This document shows, in pieces, positions 53,391 through 62,215 of a stretch of 64,000 nt of DNA. Source of the DNA: Radicibacter daui (lineage in GTDB: Bacteria; Pseudomonadota; Alphaproteobacteria; Radicibacterales; Radicibacteraceae); the NCBI GenBank assembly GCA_030657355.1, contig CP131056.1, positions 3,306,501-3,370,500 on the forward strand, given 5' to 3'. A program made the translations under genes and the position numbers. Numbering within the stretch: the first letter of the stretch is position 1; each line of letters begins with the position of its first letter. The notes beneath the pieces were generated by a model. The model was given only the letters and a program-made list of their open reading frames with translations, was not told where the DNA came from and searched no databases.

Positions 53391-54428
53391 CTACGACCTG
53401 ACTTCGGGCACCAACCCCAATGCCAGCAGGCTGCGCCCGGTTTCGGCAATGGCCTCTTCAGCCGGGCGCGGTACCCAGCCGAGCAGGCGCTGCGCCTTGG
53501 CGGAGGAGGAGTTGCGCACCTTGCCGAGGTCCGGGAGCACCCGGCGGGCCTTCGGGTCCCACCAGGCCATGATTTTCAGCAGCCAGTCCGGCACCTGACG
53601 CTCCGGTGCGCGGCTGGCGGCGGGGCCAAGCGCCCGGTGCAGGGCATCCGCCACCTGCTGCAGGGAAAGACAGTTGCCGGAAACGGCCAGAAAGCGCTCG
53701 CCCTTCGCCTCCGGCCGGGTCATCGTCGCCAGATGCAGCGCTGCCGCATCGCGCACATCGATAACGCCGAAATAGAGCCGCGGGGTGCGCGGCATGCCGC
53801 CCGCCAGCATGGTGCGGATGATGAGCGTGGAAGCGGAAAGATCGCTGCCCAGCACTGGCCCGAAGATGCCGACCGGATTGACCACCGAAAACTCGGTGCC
53901 CGCTCCTTCCCGCGCCATGAAATCCCATGCTGCACGCTCGGCAATCGCCTTGGATTTCACATAGGCGCTGAGGCCGGGGGCTGACGGGTCCGTCCAGTCG
54001 GCTTCGGTAAAGGCATCGCGGCGCGGCGCCTGCCCGTACCCCACAGCCGCGAAGGACGAGGTCATCACCACCCGCCGCACACCGGCGGCCACTGCAAACC
54101 GCAGCACCCGGAGCGTGCCCTCCCGCGCCGGGAGGATCAGCTCATCCTCATGGGCCGGCACCCCGGCGGGAAAGGGGGAGGCGACATGCAGCACATAATC
54201 GCAGCCGGCCATGGCGCCGGCCCAGCCGTCATCCTGCATCAGGTCGGCCGCGAAGAAACCGAGCGGGGCGTCGGCGGCGACGCCGGCTGCGACCAGAGTG
54301 GCGCGTACCTCGCCCTCGCGGGCAAGGCTGCGCAGGCTGGCGCGCACGCTGTGCCCCTCGGCAAGCAATTGCAGGATGATGTGGCCGGCGAGAAACCCCG
54401 ACCCGCCGGTAACCAGCACGGTTGCCAT
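53391..54428 (-). CDS. NAD-dependent epimerase/dehydratase (dihydroflavonol-reductase-like extended SDR)
   Basis: Extended SDR of 345 residues. The Rossmann motif is VLVTGGSGFLAGHIILQLL (residues 4-22). It is followed by HVASPFPAGVPAHED, the Ser region VVMTSSFAAVGYG, and the catalytic Y-x3-K in AYVKSKAIAERAAW. This combination is typical of dihydroflavonol-4-reductase-like enzymes acting on aldehydes or ketones rather than nucleotide sugars. It begins one base after the TetR gene, so the two form an operon and the TetR protein probably regulates it. Substrate unknown. Confidence 0.88.
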   Translation of the reverse strand: MATVLVTGGSGFLAGHIILQLLAEGHSVRASLRSLAREGEVRATLVAAGVAADAPLGFFAADLMQDDGWAGAMAGCDYVLHVASPFPAGVPAHEDELILPAREGTLRVLRFAVAAGVRRVVMTSSFAAVGYGQAPRRDAFTEADWTDPSAPGLSAYVKSKAIAERAAWDFMAREGAGTEFSVVNPVGIFGPVLGSDLSASTLIIRTMLAGGMPRTPRLYFGVIDVRDAAALHLATMTRPEAKGERFLAVSGNCLSLQQVADALHRALGPAASRAPERQVPDWLLKIMAWWDPKARRVLPDLGKVRNSSSAKAQRLLGWVPRPAEEAIAETGRSLLALGLVPEVRS

Positions 54429-54429
54429 T

Positions 54430-55011
54430 TCAAGAGACTTTCAGTTGGCAGATAGCGCGTACGCACAGCGCCATGGAGCGGCGGAAAAGCTCGCGCTCGC
54501 GTGGCCTTTCTTTCCAGGTAAGCCCTACGGTAAACAACACCTCCGCCAGTTCGGCCGGCGTGCAGACATTGCCGCTGGCCGCAATTTCCGGCGCCTGAGC
54601 AAGGGCCGCTTCCAGCAGGGCGGTGAAGCGCTGCCGGTAGAATTCCGTCGATTGCGGAGAGATGCGGTCCCCGGCATCGATCACATCGATAAAGGCATTG
54701 GAGAAGGTCACCAGATGCCGGCCGAACCAGGCATCGAGAGCCGCCACAAGCCGCGCCTCCAGCCCCTCGCCCGGCAATGCCAGCACCTGCCGCGTCAGCT
54801 CCAGCCCGTCCTCAAGATAGAGCCTCAACGCTTCGGAGAAGATCTGGTCCTTGCCGGAGAAATGCAGATAGAGCCCTTGCTTGGAAAGGCCCGCCGCGGC
54901 AGCAAGATCATCAACCGAAGCCTTGCGAAACCCGTAATGCCCGAAGACCGGGATCACGGCCCGCAGGATAGCGTCGCGCCGGGTATCCGGCAGGGGATGG
55001 GAGATGCTCAT
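54430..55011 (-). CDS. TetR/AcrR-family transcriptional regulator
   Basis: Repressor of 193 residues. The N-terminal helix-turn-helix is AILRAVIPVFGHYGFRKASVDDLAAAAGLSKQGLYLHFSGKDQIF; the C-terminal part is the variable ligand domain. Directly in front of its start lies an 11-base perfect inverted repeat (55015-55052), a good autoregulatory operator. It is co-transcribed with the downstream epimerase/dehydratase gene, which is the likely target. Ligand unknown. Confidence 0.92.
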   Translation of the reverse strand: MSISHPLPDTRRDAILRAVIPVFGHYGFRKASVDDLAAAAGLSKQGLYLHFSGKDQIFSEALRLYLEDGLELTRQVLALPGEGLEARLVAALDAWFGRHLVTFSNAFIDVIDAGDRISPQSTEFYRQRFTALLEAALAQAPEIAASGNVCTPAELAEVLFTVGLTWKERPRERELFRRSMALCVRAICQLKVS

Positions 55012-55014
55012 GAT

Positions 55015-55052
55015 ACGAACTTGACCATATTGATCATTTTAGTCAAGTTCGT
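55015..55052. promoter_or_regulatory. TetR operator candidate (long inverted repeat)
   Basis: Perfect 11-base arms ACGAACTTGAC (55015-55025) and GTCAAGTTCGT (55042-55052) around a 16-base AT-rich spacer, starting four bases upstream of the TetR start codon. The arms include TTGAC boxes, so operator and promoter probably overlap. Size and symmetry are right for two TetR dimers or one dimer pair. Confidence 0.75.
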
Positions 55053-55085
55053 GTGGCCAGCCTTTCCCGACTGAAGTGCACCGGA

Positions 55086-56105
55086 TCACAGGCGGGGCTG
55101 GAAACGCTGACGATAGTCCCCCGGAGTGAGCCCAACCAGCCGCTGGAAGAGTTTGCGGAAGGCCCCGGCATCCTCGTAGCCGCAGGCAAAGGCCACCTGC
55201 TCCACCGGACGGGCGGTTGCTTCCAGGAGGCCCCGCGCCCGCTCGATGCGCAGGCGTTGCAGATAATCCGTGGGGGTAAGGCCCGTTGCCCGGCTGAAAC
55301 GGCGCAGGAAGGTGCGCTCGCCAAGCCCGGCTTCAGCCGCCATGCCGGCGATATCCAGCTTCTCGCCCCGGCGCGCTTCCAGCCAGCGCTGTACCTTCAG
55401 CACCGGCTCGTCGCCATGCTCATAGGCCGGGCGGAAGCTGGAATAGAAACTCTGCTCGCGGCCGGAAGGATCGATCAGGAAAAACCGCGCCACCTCCAGC
55501 ATCAATGCCCGGCCCATGAAGCGCTCGACGAGCCGCAGGCCAAGATCGGTCCAGGCCATCACCCCGCCGGCGGTAATGAGCCCCGCTTCCTCCACCAGCA
55601 GCTTGCCGGCATTGACGCTCACCTTAGGGAAGCGCCGCGCCAGCTCATCCGCCAGCGCCCAGTGAGTGGTGGCCGCGCGGCCGTCAAGCAGCCCGGCTTC
55701 GGCCAGAAGAAAGGCCCCTGCGCAGACCGAACACATCAGCGCGCCGCTGCGGTGATAACCGGTCAGCCAATCCGTTATCGCCCGCCGCCCGGCACTATAG
55801 GCCTGCGAGCGGTCAAGGCTGGGCGGCAGGATGATCACATCGGGCGCAGACGGGGAGCCGGCGGGAAAAGCGGCGTCCGGAATTGGCGCCTCCGCCCCCT
55901 CACCCTCCGGCAGCCGCCACAGGGTAACGGTGAAGCACCGAAGGGGCGTTTCGCCGGCCTCCGTTTCCCGGACGAGCGCAAGGCGGCTTGCAACGGCAAA
56001 CAGATCGGCAAGCCCGTGCACGGCTGCCGCCTGCGCTCCCGGATAGGCCAGAATGCCGATTGTTACCGGCCGCTCCGGATCCGCTTTGTTTGCCGCTTTT
56101 GCCAT
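55086..56105 (-). CDS. GlxA-family (DJ-1/PfpI plus AraC) transcriptional regulator
   Basis: Regulator of 339 residues. Residues 10-190 form a DJ-1/PfpI-like domain with the nucleophile-elbow cysteine in SALMCSVCAGAFLLAEAGLLDGR, AATTHWALADEL and NAGKLLVEEAGLITAGGVMAWTDLGLRL. Residues 230-330 are an AraC helix-turn-helix pair (LDIAGMAAEAGLGERTFLRRFSRATGLTPTDYLQRLRIE; VAFACGYEDAGAFRKLFQRLVGLTPGDYRQRF). It is divergent from the cysteine hydrolase gene at 56210 and probably controls it. Confidence 0.93.
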   Translation of the reverse strand: MAKAANKADPERPVTIGILAYPGAQAAAVHGLADLFAVASRLALVRETEAGETPLRCFTVTLWRLPEGEGAEAPIPDAAFPAGSPSAPDVIILPPSLDRSQAYSAGRRAITDWLTGYHRSGALMCSVCAGAFLLAEAGLLDGRAATTHWALADELARRFPKVSVNAGKLLVEEAGLITAGGVMAWTDLGLRLVERFMGRALMLEVARFFLIDPSGREQSFYSSFRPAYEHGDEPVLKVQRWLEARRGEKLDIAGMAAEAGLGERTFLRRFSRATGLTPTDYLQRLRIERARGLLEATARPVEQVAFACGYEDAGAFRKLFQRLVGLTPGDYRQRFQPRL

Positions 56106-56209
56106 TTGTCAATTTTGGCCTTCATTGTGTCAGTTCCGCCAATCGGCAGACTGCACCCGGCGGGCTATACCGTCCAGCATCAACGAGCCCCCCACGATGG
56201 AGCCCTGCC

Positions 56210-56773
56210 ATGAGCGACCGCGCCCTCATCCTCATCGATATCCAGAACGACTATTTCACCGGCGGCCGCTGGGAACTGGAGGGCCAGGAAGCAGCAGCCA
56301 CCCGCGCCGGCGAGCTTCTGGCTGCCGCCCGTGCGGCCGGTGACCTTGTCATCCATGTGCATCATGAATTCGAAAGCACCGACGCACCCTTCTTCGTGCC
56401 CGGCACAGACGGTGCCCGCATACATGACAGCGTCGCTCCGCGGGCGGGCGAGATCACCGTGCTGAAGCACAAGGCCAATTCCTTTCGCGGCACCAACCTC
56501 AAGGAACTGCTGGAGAAGCACGGCATCCACCGCGTCACCCTTGCCGGCTCAATGAGCCATATGTGCATCGATGCCGGTGCCCGCGCTGCCGCCGATTACG
56601 GCTATGAGGTCACGGTGGTGGAAGATGCCTGCGCCACCCGCACGCAGGAATTCCTTGGCGTGACCGTTCCCGGCCCGCAGGTCCATGCCGTCTTCATGGC
56701 CGCGTTGCAGTTCGCCTATGCCCGCGTGGTGAACACCAGCGACTATCTGGCCGGGCTTCAGGCTGCCGCCTGA
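56210..56773 (+). CDS. Isochorismatase-family cysteine hydrolase
   Basis: Hydrolase of 187 residues. The catalytic triad of the family can be traced: Asp in LILIDIQNDYF, Lys in VLKHKANSF, and Cys in GSMSHMCIDAGARAA, with EDACATRTQEF beyond. Family members cleave amides, ureides or vinyl ethers (nicotinamidase, N-carbamoylsarcosine amidase, isochorismatase). The MSHMC context is like the nicotinamidase-related YcaC/PncA branch rather than siderophore isochorismatases. Divergent from the GlxA-type regulator; a terminator follows. Confidence 0.9.
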   Translation: MSDRALILIDIQNDYFTGGRWELEGQEAAATRAGELLAAARAAGDLVIHVHHEFESTDAPFFVPGTDGARIHDSVAPRAGEITVLKHKANSFRGTNLKELLEKHGIHRVTLAGSMSHMCIDAGARAAADYGYEVTVVEDACATRTQEFLGVTVPGPQVHAVFMAALQFAYARVVNTSDYLAGLQAAA

Positions 56774-56785
56774 AGAGCTTGACGC

Positions 56786-56819
56786 AAAAAGGGCCGCCCG
56801 TTTCCAGACGGCCCTTTTT
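56786..56819. terminator. Bidirectional terminator between the cysteine hydrolase gene and uxuA
   Basis: AAAAAGGGCCG (56786-56796) pairs with CGGCCCTTTTT (56809-56819) around a 12-base loop. The A and T tracts on both sides allow termination in both directions between convergent genes. Confidence 0.88.
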
Positions 56820-56845
56820 ACTTTCTGGCCCCGGACCTGCCGCGC

Positions 56846-58042
56846 TTAAAGCGGCAGACCCTTGAGCTGGCTGACCGCCTGCATCACGCCGCGCAGCTCG
56901 GCAAGGCCCTTGAGGCGGCCGATGATGGGGTAACCCGGATGGGTGGGCTTGCCCACATCGTCCAGCAGTTCGTGGCCATGGTCCGGGCGCATCGGGATAC
57001 GCCAGTTGTCATTGCCGGCATCGCGGCGGCGCTTCTGCTCTTCCAGCAGGGCAACCACCACGCCCACCATGTCATTGTCGCCGCCCAGATGGTCCGCTTC
57101 CATGAAGGAGCCGTCCGGGTCCTTGGTCACGTTGCGCAGATGGGCAAACTTGACGTGCGGCGCAAACTGGCGGGCCATCTCGGCCACCTTGTTATGCGCT
57201 CCCGCGCCCAGCGAGCCGGTGCAGAAGGTGATGCCATTGGCCGGCGACGGCACGGCCTTGACGATAAAGTCGAGGTCCTCCGCCGAGGAGACGATGCGCG
57301 GCAGGCCGAACAGCGAGCGGGGCGGATCGTCGGGATGCACGCACATGGCAACCCCCACCTCTTCCGCCGTCGGGATCACCTCGCGCAGGAAACGCGCAAA
57401 ATTCTCGCGCAGCTCCTCGCGGGAAATCTCGCCATAGAGCGCCAGCATCTTGCGCAGGCCCGGCACGTCGTAGCGGTCATAGGCGCCCGGCAGGCCGGCC
57501 ATGATGTTGGCGAGCAGTATGTTGCGGCTCTCTTCGGTCGAGGCCTTGTACCAGGCCCGAGCCTTCGCCATCACCTCGTCGCTGACGCCCTCTTCGGCGC
57601 CCGGCCGCTCCAGCATGAAGCAGTCGAAGGCGACATATTCGTGATAGTTGAAGCGCAGCGCCGTGCCGCCGCCCGGCAGGGCATAGGCCAGCTGCGTGCG
57701 CGTCCAGTCCAGCACCGGCATGAAGTTGTAGCAAACCGTGCGCACGCCGCATTTCGCGAGGTTGCGCAGCGAGGCCCGGTAGGTGTCGAACAGCGGGGCA
57801 AGATCCCCTTTTCCGATCTTGATGCTCTCATGGATCGGCAGGCTTTCCACCACACTCCACCTGAGCCCGAGCGAAGCGTCGGCCGAGATCAGCGCCTTGC
57901 GCTTCTCGATCTCTTCCACACTCCATTCCACGCCATAGGGAATGTGGTGAAGGGCGGTCACGATGCCGGTTGCGCCGGTCTGTCTGATCTGCGGCAGGCG
58001 GACATTGTCTTCCGGGCCGAACCAGCGCCAGGTCTGTTCCAT
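56846..58042 (-). CDS. uxuA: Mannonate dehydratase UxuA
   Basis: Converts D-mannonate to 2-keto-3-deoxy-D-gluconate in hexuronate degradation. 398 residues. UxuA family markers: MEQTWRWFGPEDNVRLPQIRQTGATGIVTALHHIPYG at the N-terminus, FCLGSLGAG-like FCTGSLGAGAHNKV, and VAMCVHPDDPPRSLFGLPRIVSS with the metal-site residues. A GAGTAGAGCG leader with AAAGGAG precedes the ATG. It follows uxuB by about 60 bases and is the last gene of the leftward operon. Confidence 0.97.
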   Translation of the reverse strand: MEQTWRWFGPEDNVRLPQIRQTGATGIVTALHHIPYGVEWSVEEIEKRKALISADASLGLRWSVVESLPIHESIKIGKGDLAPLFDTYRASLRNLAKCGVRTVCYNFMPVLDWTRTQLAYALPGGGTALRFNYHEYVAFDCFMLERPGAEEGVSDEVMAKARAWYKASTEESRNILLANIMAGLPGAYDRYDVPGLRKMLALYGEISREELRENFARFLREVIPTAEEVGVAMCVHPDDPPRSLFGLPRIVSSAEDLDFIVKAVPSPANGITFCTGSLGAGAHNKVAEMARQFAPHVKFAHLRNVTKDPDGSFMEADHLGGDNDMVGVVVALLEEQKRRRDAGNDNWRIPMRPDHGHELLDDVGKPTHPGYPIIGRLKGLAELRGVMQAVSQLKGLPL

Positions 58043-58102
58043 GACGCTCTACTCCTTTTCTTTGTCCTGATTTCGCTTGGTTATTCTTGTTTGACTGTCA
58101 GC

Positions 58103-59620
58103 TCAGGCCGCCGCCCCGATCGCCGCCTTGACCCCGGCCTGCCGCAGCAGCGCCAGATGGCCGGCAATCGCCGAGGCAAACACCGCATCCCCGGCAAGGT
58201 CGCCGCCAAAGATGGCTTCCACGTCGAGGAAGGCACGCACCGTGTCGATAGGCCCGCCGCCGGCGGTGGCAAGTGCCATCAGCTCGGCCGCCATCGGGTC
58301 ACGGATTTCATAGCCGCCGCCATTGTCGTCGCGCCCTGCGAGGTAATGCATCCAGGCGGCGATGACGAGGGCGATACGCCCGATGGGCGCGCCCTGCCGG
58401 CGGCGCTCGCGCACCGTGGCCAGCAGCCGCTGCGGCAGCTTCTGCGACCCGTCCATGGCAATCTGGATGGTCTTGTGGGCAATCGCCGGGTTGGCGAAGC
58501 GCTCCATGAGTTCAGCCGTGTAGGCGCCAAGGTCCATGCCCGGGGGCGGCGGCACGGCCGGTACGATCTCCTCGCGCCACAGCGCCTCGATAAAGGCCCT
58601 GAGCGCCGGATCGGCCACCGCCTCGCGCACGGTGCCAAGGCCGGCCAGCACGCCGAGATAGGCGATGGCCGAATGCGCGCCGTTGAGCAGGCGCAGCTTC
58701 ATATGCTCGAACGGCGCCACATCGCTGACGAGCTGCGCCCCGGCGCTCTCCCAGGCCGGACGGCCGGCCGCGGCAAAGCGGTCCTCGATCACCCATTGGC
58801 GGAAGGGCTCATGCGCCACCGGCGCGGCGTCATAAAAGCCGGTCAGGCGTTCGGCAAGGGCGATATCGGCGTCGGTCGCCGCCGGCACGATGCGGTCGAC
58901 CATGGTGGAGGGAAACGCCCCTTCCGCCGCAATCCAGGCCGCAAGCCTGTCGTCGCGCAGCGCGGCCATGTCGTGCACCAGCCGCGCTACCAGCGCGCCA
59001 TTGCCCGGCAGGTTATCGCAGGTCAGCACCGTAAAGGGCGCCTGCCCGGCCTTGAAGCGGGCTTCCAGTGCCGCAACGATGAAACCCGGCGCCGTCTTCG
59101 GCATGCCCGGATGCTCCAGATCGTGCTTCACATCCGGATGGTCCGCCTTCAGGAGGCCGGTTGCCGGGTCGTGGCAATAACCCTTCTCCGTCACCGTCAG
59201 GCTAACGATGCGGGTGGAGGGGGCCGCCATCTGCGCCACGAGGCCGGCCGGGTCTTCCGGCGCCACCAGCACGCCCAGCAGGCAGCCGACCACCCGCGCC
59301 TCCGGCCCTTCCGGCCGGCGCTCGATCAGGGTGTAGTAACCATCCTGCGGGGCAAGGCGGTCGCGCTGGTCGGGCCGCTGCAGGCTTGCGCCCAGAATGC
59401 CCCAGTCAAGGCTGCCGGTGGCATCGGCCGCCAGCACATCCTCGGTGTAAGCGGCGCCATGGGCACGGAAGAAGGCACCCAGGCCCAGATGCACAATGGC
59501 CGGCCGCAGGCGCGAGCGGTCATAACGGGGGCGCGCCACGCCGGCGGGGAGCCGGTCGAGGCTGCCGGCGCTGCCGAGACGCGGCACGCCGTGGGGGTTG
59601 CTGCTGTCAGTCATGGACAT
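58103..59620 (-). CDS. uxuB: D-mannonate oxidoreductase / fructuronate reductase (UxuB, mannitol dehydrogenase family)
   Basis: NAD-dependent polyol/uronate reductase of 505 residues that interconverts D-fructuronate and D-mannonate. It shows the family N-terminus IVHLGLGAFFRAHGAAYTEDVLA, VLTCDNLPGNGALVARLVHDMA, FPSTMVDRIVPAAT and the catalytic-domain motif KLRLLNGAHSAIAYLG. The adjoining uxuA supports fructuronate over mannitol as substrate. Its start overlaps the GntR stop by 14 bases. Confidence 0.92.
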   Translation of the reverse strand: MSMTDSSNPHGVPRLGSAGSLDRLPAGVARPRYDRSRLRPAIVHLGLGAFFRAHGAAYTEDVLAADATGSLDWGILGASLQRPDQRDRLAPQDGYYTLIERRPEGPEARVVGCLLGVLVAPEDPAGLVAQMAAPSTRIVSLTVTEKGYCHDPATGLLKADHPDVKHDLEHPGMPKTAPGFIVAALEARFKAGQAPFTVLTCDNLPGNGALVARLVHDMAALRDDRLAAWIAAEGAFPSTMVDRIVPAATDADIALAERLTGFYDAAPVAHEPFRQWVIEDRFAAAGRPAWESAGAQLVSDVAPFEHMKLRLLNGAHSAIAYLGVLAGLGTVREAVADPALRAFIEALWREEIVPAVPPPPGMDLGAYTAELMERFANPAIAHKTIQIAMDGSQKLPQRLLATVRERRRQGAPIGRIALVIAAWMHYLAGRDDNGGGYEIRDPMAAELMALATAGGGPIDTVRAFLDVEAIFGGDLAGDAVFASAIAGHLALLRQAGVKAAIGAAA

Positions 59621-60311
59621 CGTTGACGATCAGTTCCGGATGGTTGGCGGCAAGATTGTCGGTCACGGTCAGCACCTCGGAAAGGTGCCGGCGCATGGCG
59701 ACTTCCGCTGCCGCGGGGTCACGTTGTTCAATGGCGGCAAGGATGGCCCGGTGCTGGGCCACCAGCACCGAAATGGGCGTGATGGCCGGCAGGGTCAGAA
59801 AACGGATGCGGTCGAACTGCACCTTTTCCCGCTCCACCACAAGCCACACGTCCCCAAGGCCGATGGCTTCGGCAAAATTACGGTGGAAGGCATCGTCCGC
59901 CTCGGTAAAGCGGCCGGGATCACCGGCGGCGGCTTCCTGCGCGGCGATATGGGCACGAGCGTTTTCCAGATACTGGCCGGCAAGGCCACGCTCGGCCGCC
60001 TCGCGGACGATGGCGATTTCCAGCGCCTGCCGTACGAAACGGGCCTGCCGCACGGCCTGCAACGAAATGCGGCGCACGAAGCTGCCACGCTGGGGCAACA
60101 CCTCGATCAGGCCATCTTCCACCAGCCGGATCAGCGCCTCCCGTACGGGCGTACGGGAGATGCCGAACCGCTCGGCCAGCTCGTTCTCGGAAAGGCGGGC
60201 ACCGGGGCGCAGCTGCAGGCGCACGATATCACGCCGCAGGGCGGCATAGATTTCTCGCACGGTCGGCGGCGTTCCCGCCCCCTCGCCCACAATGGTTGCT
60301 CCGCCCTTCAT
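59607..60311 (-). CDS. GntR-family (FadR/UxuR-type, FCD domain) regulator
   Basis: Regulator of 234 residues from the ATG at 60311, preceded by GAGGGAGG; an in-frame reading to 60404 crosses the TRAP gene end and is rejected. The N-terminal winged helix is EIYAALRRDIVRLQLRPGARLSENELAERFGISRTPVREALIRL; the C-terminal FCD domain carries the metal-binding residues in DDAFHRNFAEA and LVAQHRAILAAIEQRD. Its position between the TRAP genes and uxuB makes it the probable UxuR/ExuR-like repressor of hexuronate use, inactivated by fructuronate or mannonate. Confidence 0.9.
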   Translation of the reverse strand: MKGGATIVGEGAGTPPTVREIYAALRRDIVRLQLRPGARLSENELAERFGISRTPVREALIRLVEDGLIEVLPQRGSFVRRISLQAVRQARFVRQALEIAIVREAAERGLAGQYLENARAHIAAQEAAAGDPGRFTEADDAFHRNFAEAIGLGDVWLVVEREKVQFDRIRFLTLPAITPISVLVAQHRAILAAIEQRDPAAAEVAMRRHLSEVLTVTDNLAANHPELIVNDVHD

Positions 60312-60321
60312 CCAGCCTCCC

Positions 60322-61599
60322 TCACTTGTAGAACAGGCCCGGCAGCCACAGCGATATCTGCGGCAGATACGAGACCAGCAACAGGATGATGATGTTACAG
60401 GCAAGGAAAGGCCAGATCGCCCGGCTGACCTGCGCCAGCGACACCTTGCCGATATTGCCCGCCACGAACAGGCACACGCCCACCGGCGGGGTGGTGAGGC
60501 CGATCATCAGGTTGAGCACGGCAAAGGTGGCGAAATGAATGGGGTTGATGCCCACCTGCGTTGCCACCGCGAGCAGCGGCGGAAACAGGATGATGAGGGC
60601 GGCAATCGTCTCCATGAAGGTACCGACGATGAGCAGCAGCACGTTGATCATCAGGATGATCACATACTTGTTGCTGCTGACCGACAGCATGGCATTGGCA
60701 ATCGCCTGCGGGATCTGCTCGCTGGTGAGAATCCAGCCGAACACATTGGCCATGCCGACCAGCAGGATGAGCGCGCCGGAGCCGATGGCGCTCTCGATGA
60801 TGATGCCCGGCACCTGGCGCAGCGTGATGCCCTTGTAGATGAAGAGCCCGACGATGAGGGCGTAGAGCGCCGAGACGATGGACGCCTCCGTCGGGGTGAA
60901 GAAACCGCCGACGATGCCGAAGAGGATGAGCGCCGTCATCAGGATGGCCCAGACGGCCCCGCGGCTGGAACGCAGGATCTCTCCGAAGCCGGCCCACTTG
61001 CCCTTGGGATAACCCCTCTTGGTGGCGATGATGTAGACGGTGAGCATCATGCCGAGCCCGAGCAGCAGGCCCGGGATCGCACCGGCCAGGAACATCTTGC
61101 CGACGGAAAGGCCGGTCAGCGTGCCGGCGATGATCATCGGCACCGAGGGCGGAATGATGGGGCCGACGGTGGAGGCCGCCGCCGTGACCGCCGCCGCGAA
61201 CGGGGCGTCATAACCGGATTTGCGCATGGCCGGGATCATCACCGCGCCGATGGAGGCCGTCTCGGCCACTGCCGTGCCGGAGATGCCGGCGAAGATCATC
61301 GAGCCGGTAACGTTGGCAAGGCCAAGCCCGCCGCGGATATGGCCCACCAGCGCATTGCCGAAGCGTACGATCTGGTCGGTGATGCCGCCGCCATTCATGA
61401 GATTGCCGGCAAGCACGAAACCCGGGATGCAGAGCAGCACGAAACTGTCCATGCCCGCATACATAAACTGCGGCACCACGGCGAGATCGATGTCCGCGCC
61501 GATGAGATAGGCGGCCGAGGCGAGCCCCAGGGCGATGAGAACCGGCGCGCCGATCAGCAGCGCGAGCGCAAAGGTTCCGAAAAGCAGCGCAATGAGCAT
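60322..61599 (-). CDS. TRAP transporter large permease DctM
   Basis: Large membrane subunit of a tripartite ATP-independent periplasmic transporter, 425 residues, about 11-12 helices. Family motifs: MLIALLFGTFALALLIGAPVLIALG, FVLAGNLMNGGGITDQIVRFGNALVGHIRGGLGLANVTGSMIFAGISGTAVAETAS and PPSVPMIIAGTLTGLSVGKMFLAGAIPG. It uses a Na+ or H+ gradient. Its start shares one base with the DctQ stop (TGATG at 61601-61597). The GntR gene follows after 10 bases. Confidence 0.95.
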   Translation of the reverse strand: MLIALLFGTFALALLIGAPVLIALGLASAAYLIGADIDLAVVPQFMYAGMDSFVLLCIPGFVLAGNLMNGGGITDQIVRFGNALVGHIRGGLGLANVTGSMIFAGISGTAVAETASIGAVMIPAMRKSGYDAPFAAAVTAAASTVGPIIPPSVPMIIAGTLTGLSVGKMFLAGAIPGLLLGLGMMLTVYIIATKRGYPKGKWAGFGEILRSSRGAVWAILMTALILFGIVGGFFTPTEASIVSALYALIVGLFIYKGITLRQVPGIIIESAIGSGALILLVGMANVFGWILTSEQIPQAIANAMLSVSSNKYVIILMINVLLLIVGTFMETIAALIILFPPLLAVATQVGINPIHFATFAVLNLMIGLTTPPVGVCLFVAGNIGKVSLAQVSRAIWPFLACNIIILLLVSYLPQISLWLPGLFYK

Positions 61600-62111
61600 C
61601 AGACGAGTTCTCCGTGCGCGGCGGCATCGGCATCATGGGAGCGCCGGGCAAAGCCCATGAGGCGCGCGAGAGCAAAGAAGGCGAGTGACACCGGGATGAT
61701 GAGCGCGACGGCATAAACCCAGATCATCGGCATCTCGACGGTGCGCGCCCGCTCGCCAAGGCTGCCGGTCACATAGGCCCAGGCGCCGGGAATGATCGCG
61801 AGCGAGAAGGCGACGATCAGCAGATCGACCAGCTTTGCAACCACCCGCGCCACCGGAGCCGGCAGCTTGGAGGTCACCAGGTCGACATTCACCAGCTCGC
61901 CGCGCAGCAGGGCCACACCACAGGAAAAGGCCACCACATAGACAAGGGCGAAACGGGCGATTTCTTCCGTCCAGGCCGGCGGCTGGATGCCGGGGATACG
62001 CCCGCTCACCTGGACGAGGACCGACCCGATAAGCACGAGCGATGACAGAAGAATGCCGAGGCGGCACAGCCTTTCGGCGACGCTTACCAGGGCGGCAAGG
62101 AAGGCACGCAT
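61599..62111 (-). CDS. TRAP transporter small permease DctQ
   Basis: Four-helix small membrane subunit, 170 residues from the ATG at 62111; the in-frame ATG at 62162 would add 17 unlike residues. Family signs are VSGRIPGIQPPAWTEEIARFALVYVVAFSCGVALLRGELVNVDLV. It bridges the binding protein and DctM. It is encoded 104 bases after dctP and is coupled to dctM by a one-base overlap. Confidence 0.92.
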   Translation of the reverse strand: MRAFLAALVSVAERLCRLGILLSSLVLIGSVLVQVSGRIPGIQPPAWTEEIARFALVYVVAFSCGVALLRGELVNVDLVTSKLPAPVARVVAKLVDLLIVAFSLAIIPGAWAYVTGSLGERARTVEMPMIWVYAVALIIPVSLAFFALARLMGFARRSHDADAAAHGELV

Positions 62112-62215
62112 TGCAAGGACCCCAGGGGTTCTGGCCACCGGACAGGGGCCGCTCCCGGCCAATTTACCCCGATTGGGGAAACACCGGCCGAAAGCGGCAA
62201 CCTGTCCTGGGAGGA

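Noticed and set aside
56939-59626. An 895-codon open frame on the plus strand opposite uxuA and uxuB
   Set aside because: Antisense shadow of two well-supported genes; no ribosome-binding site or recognisable domain.
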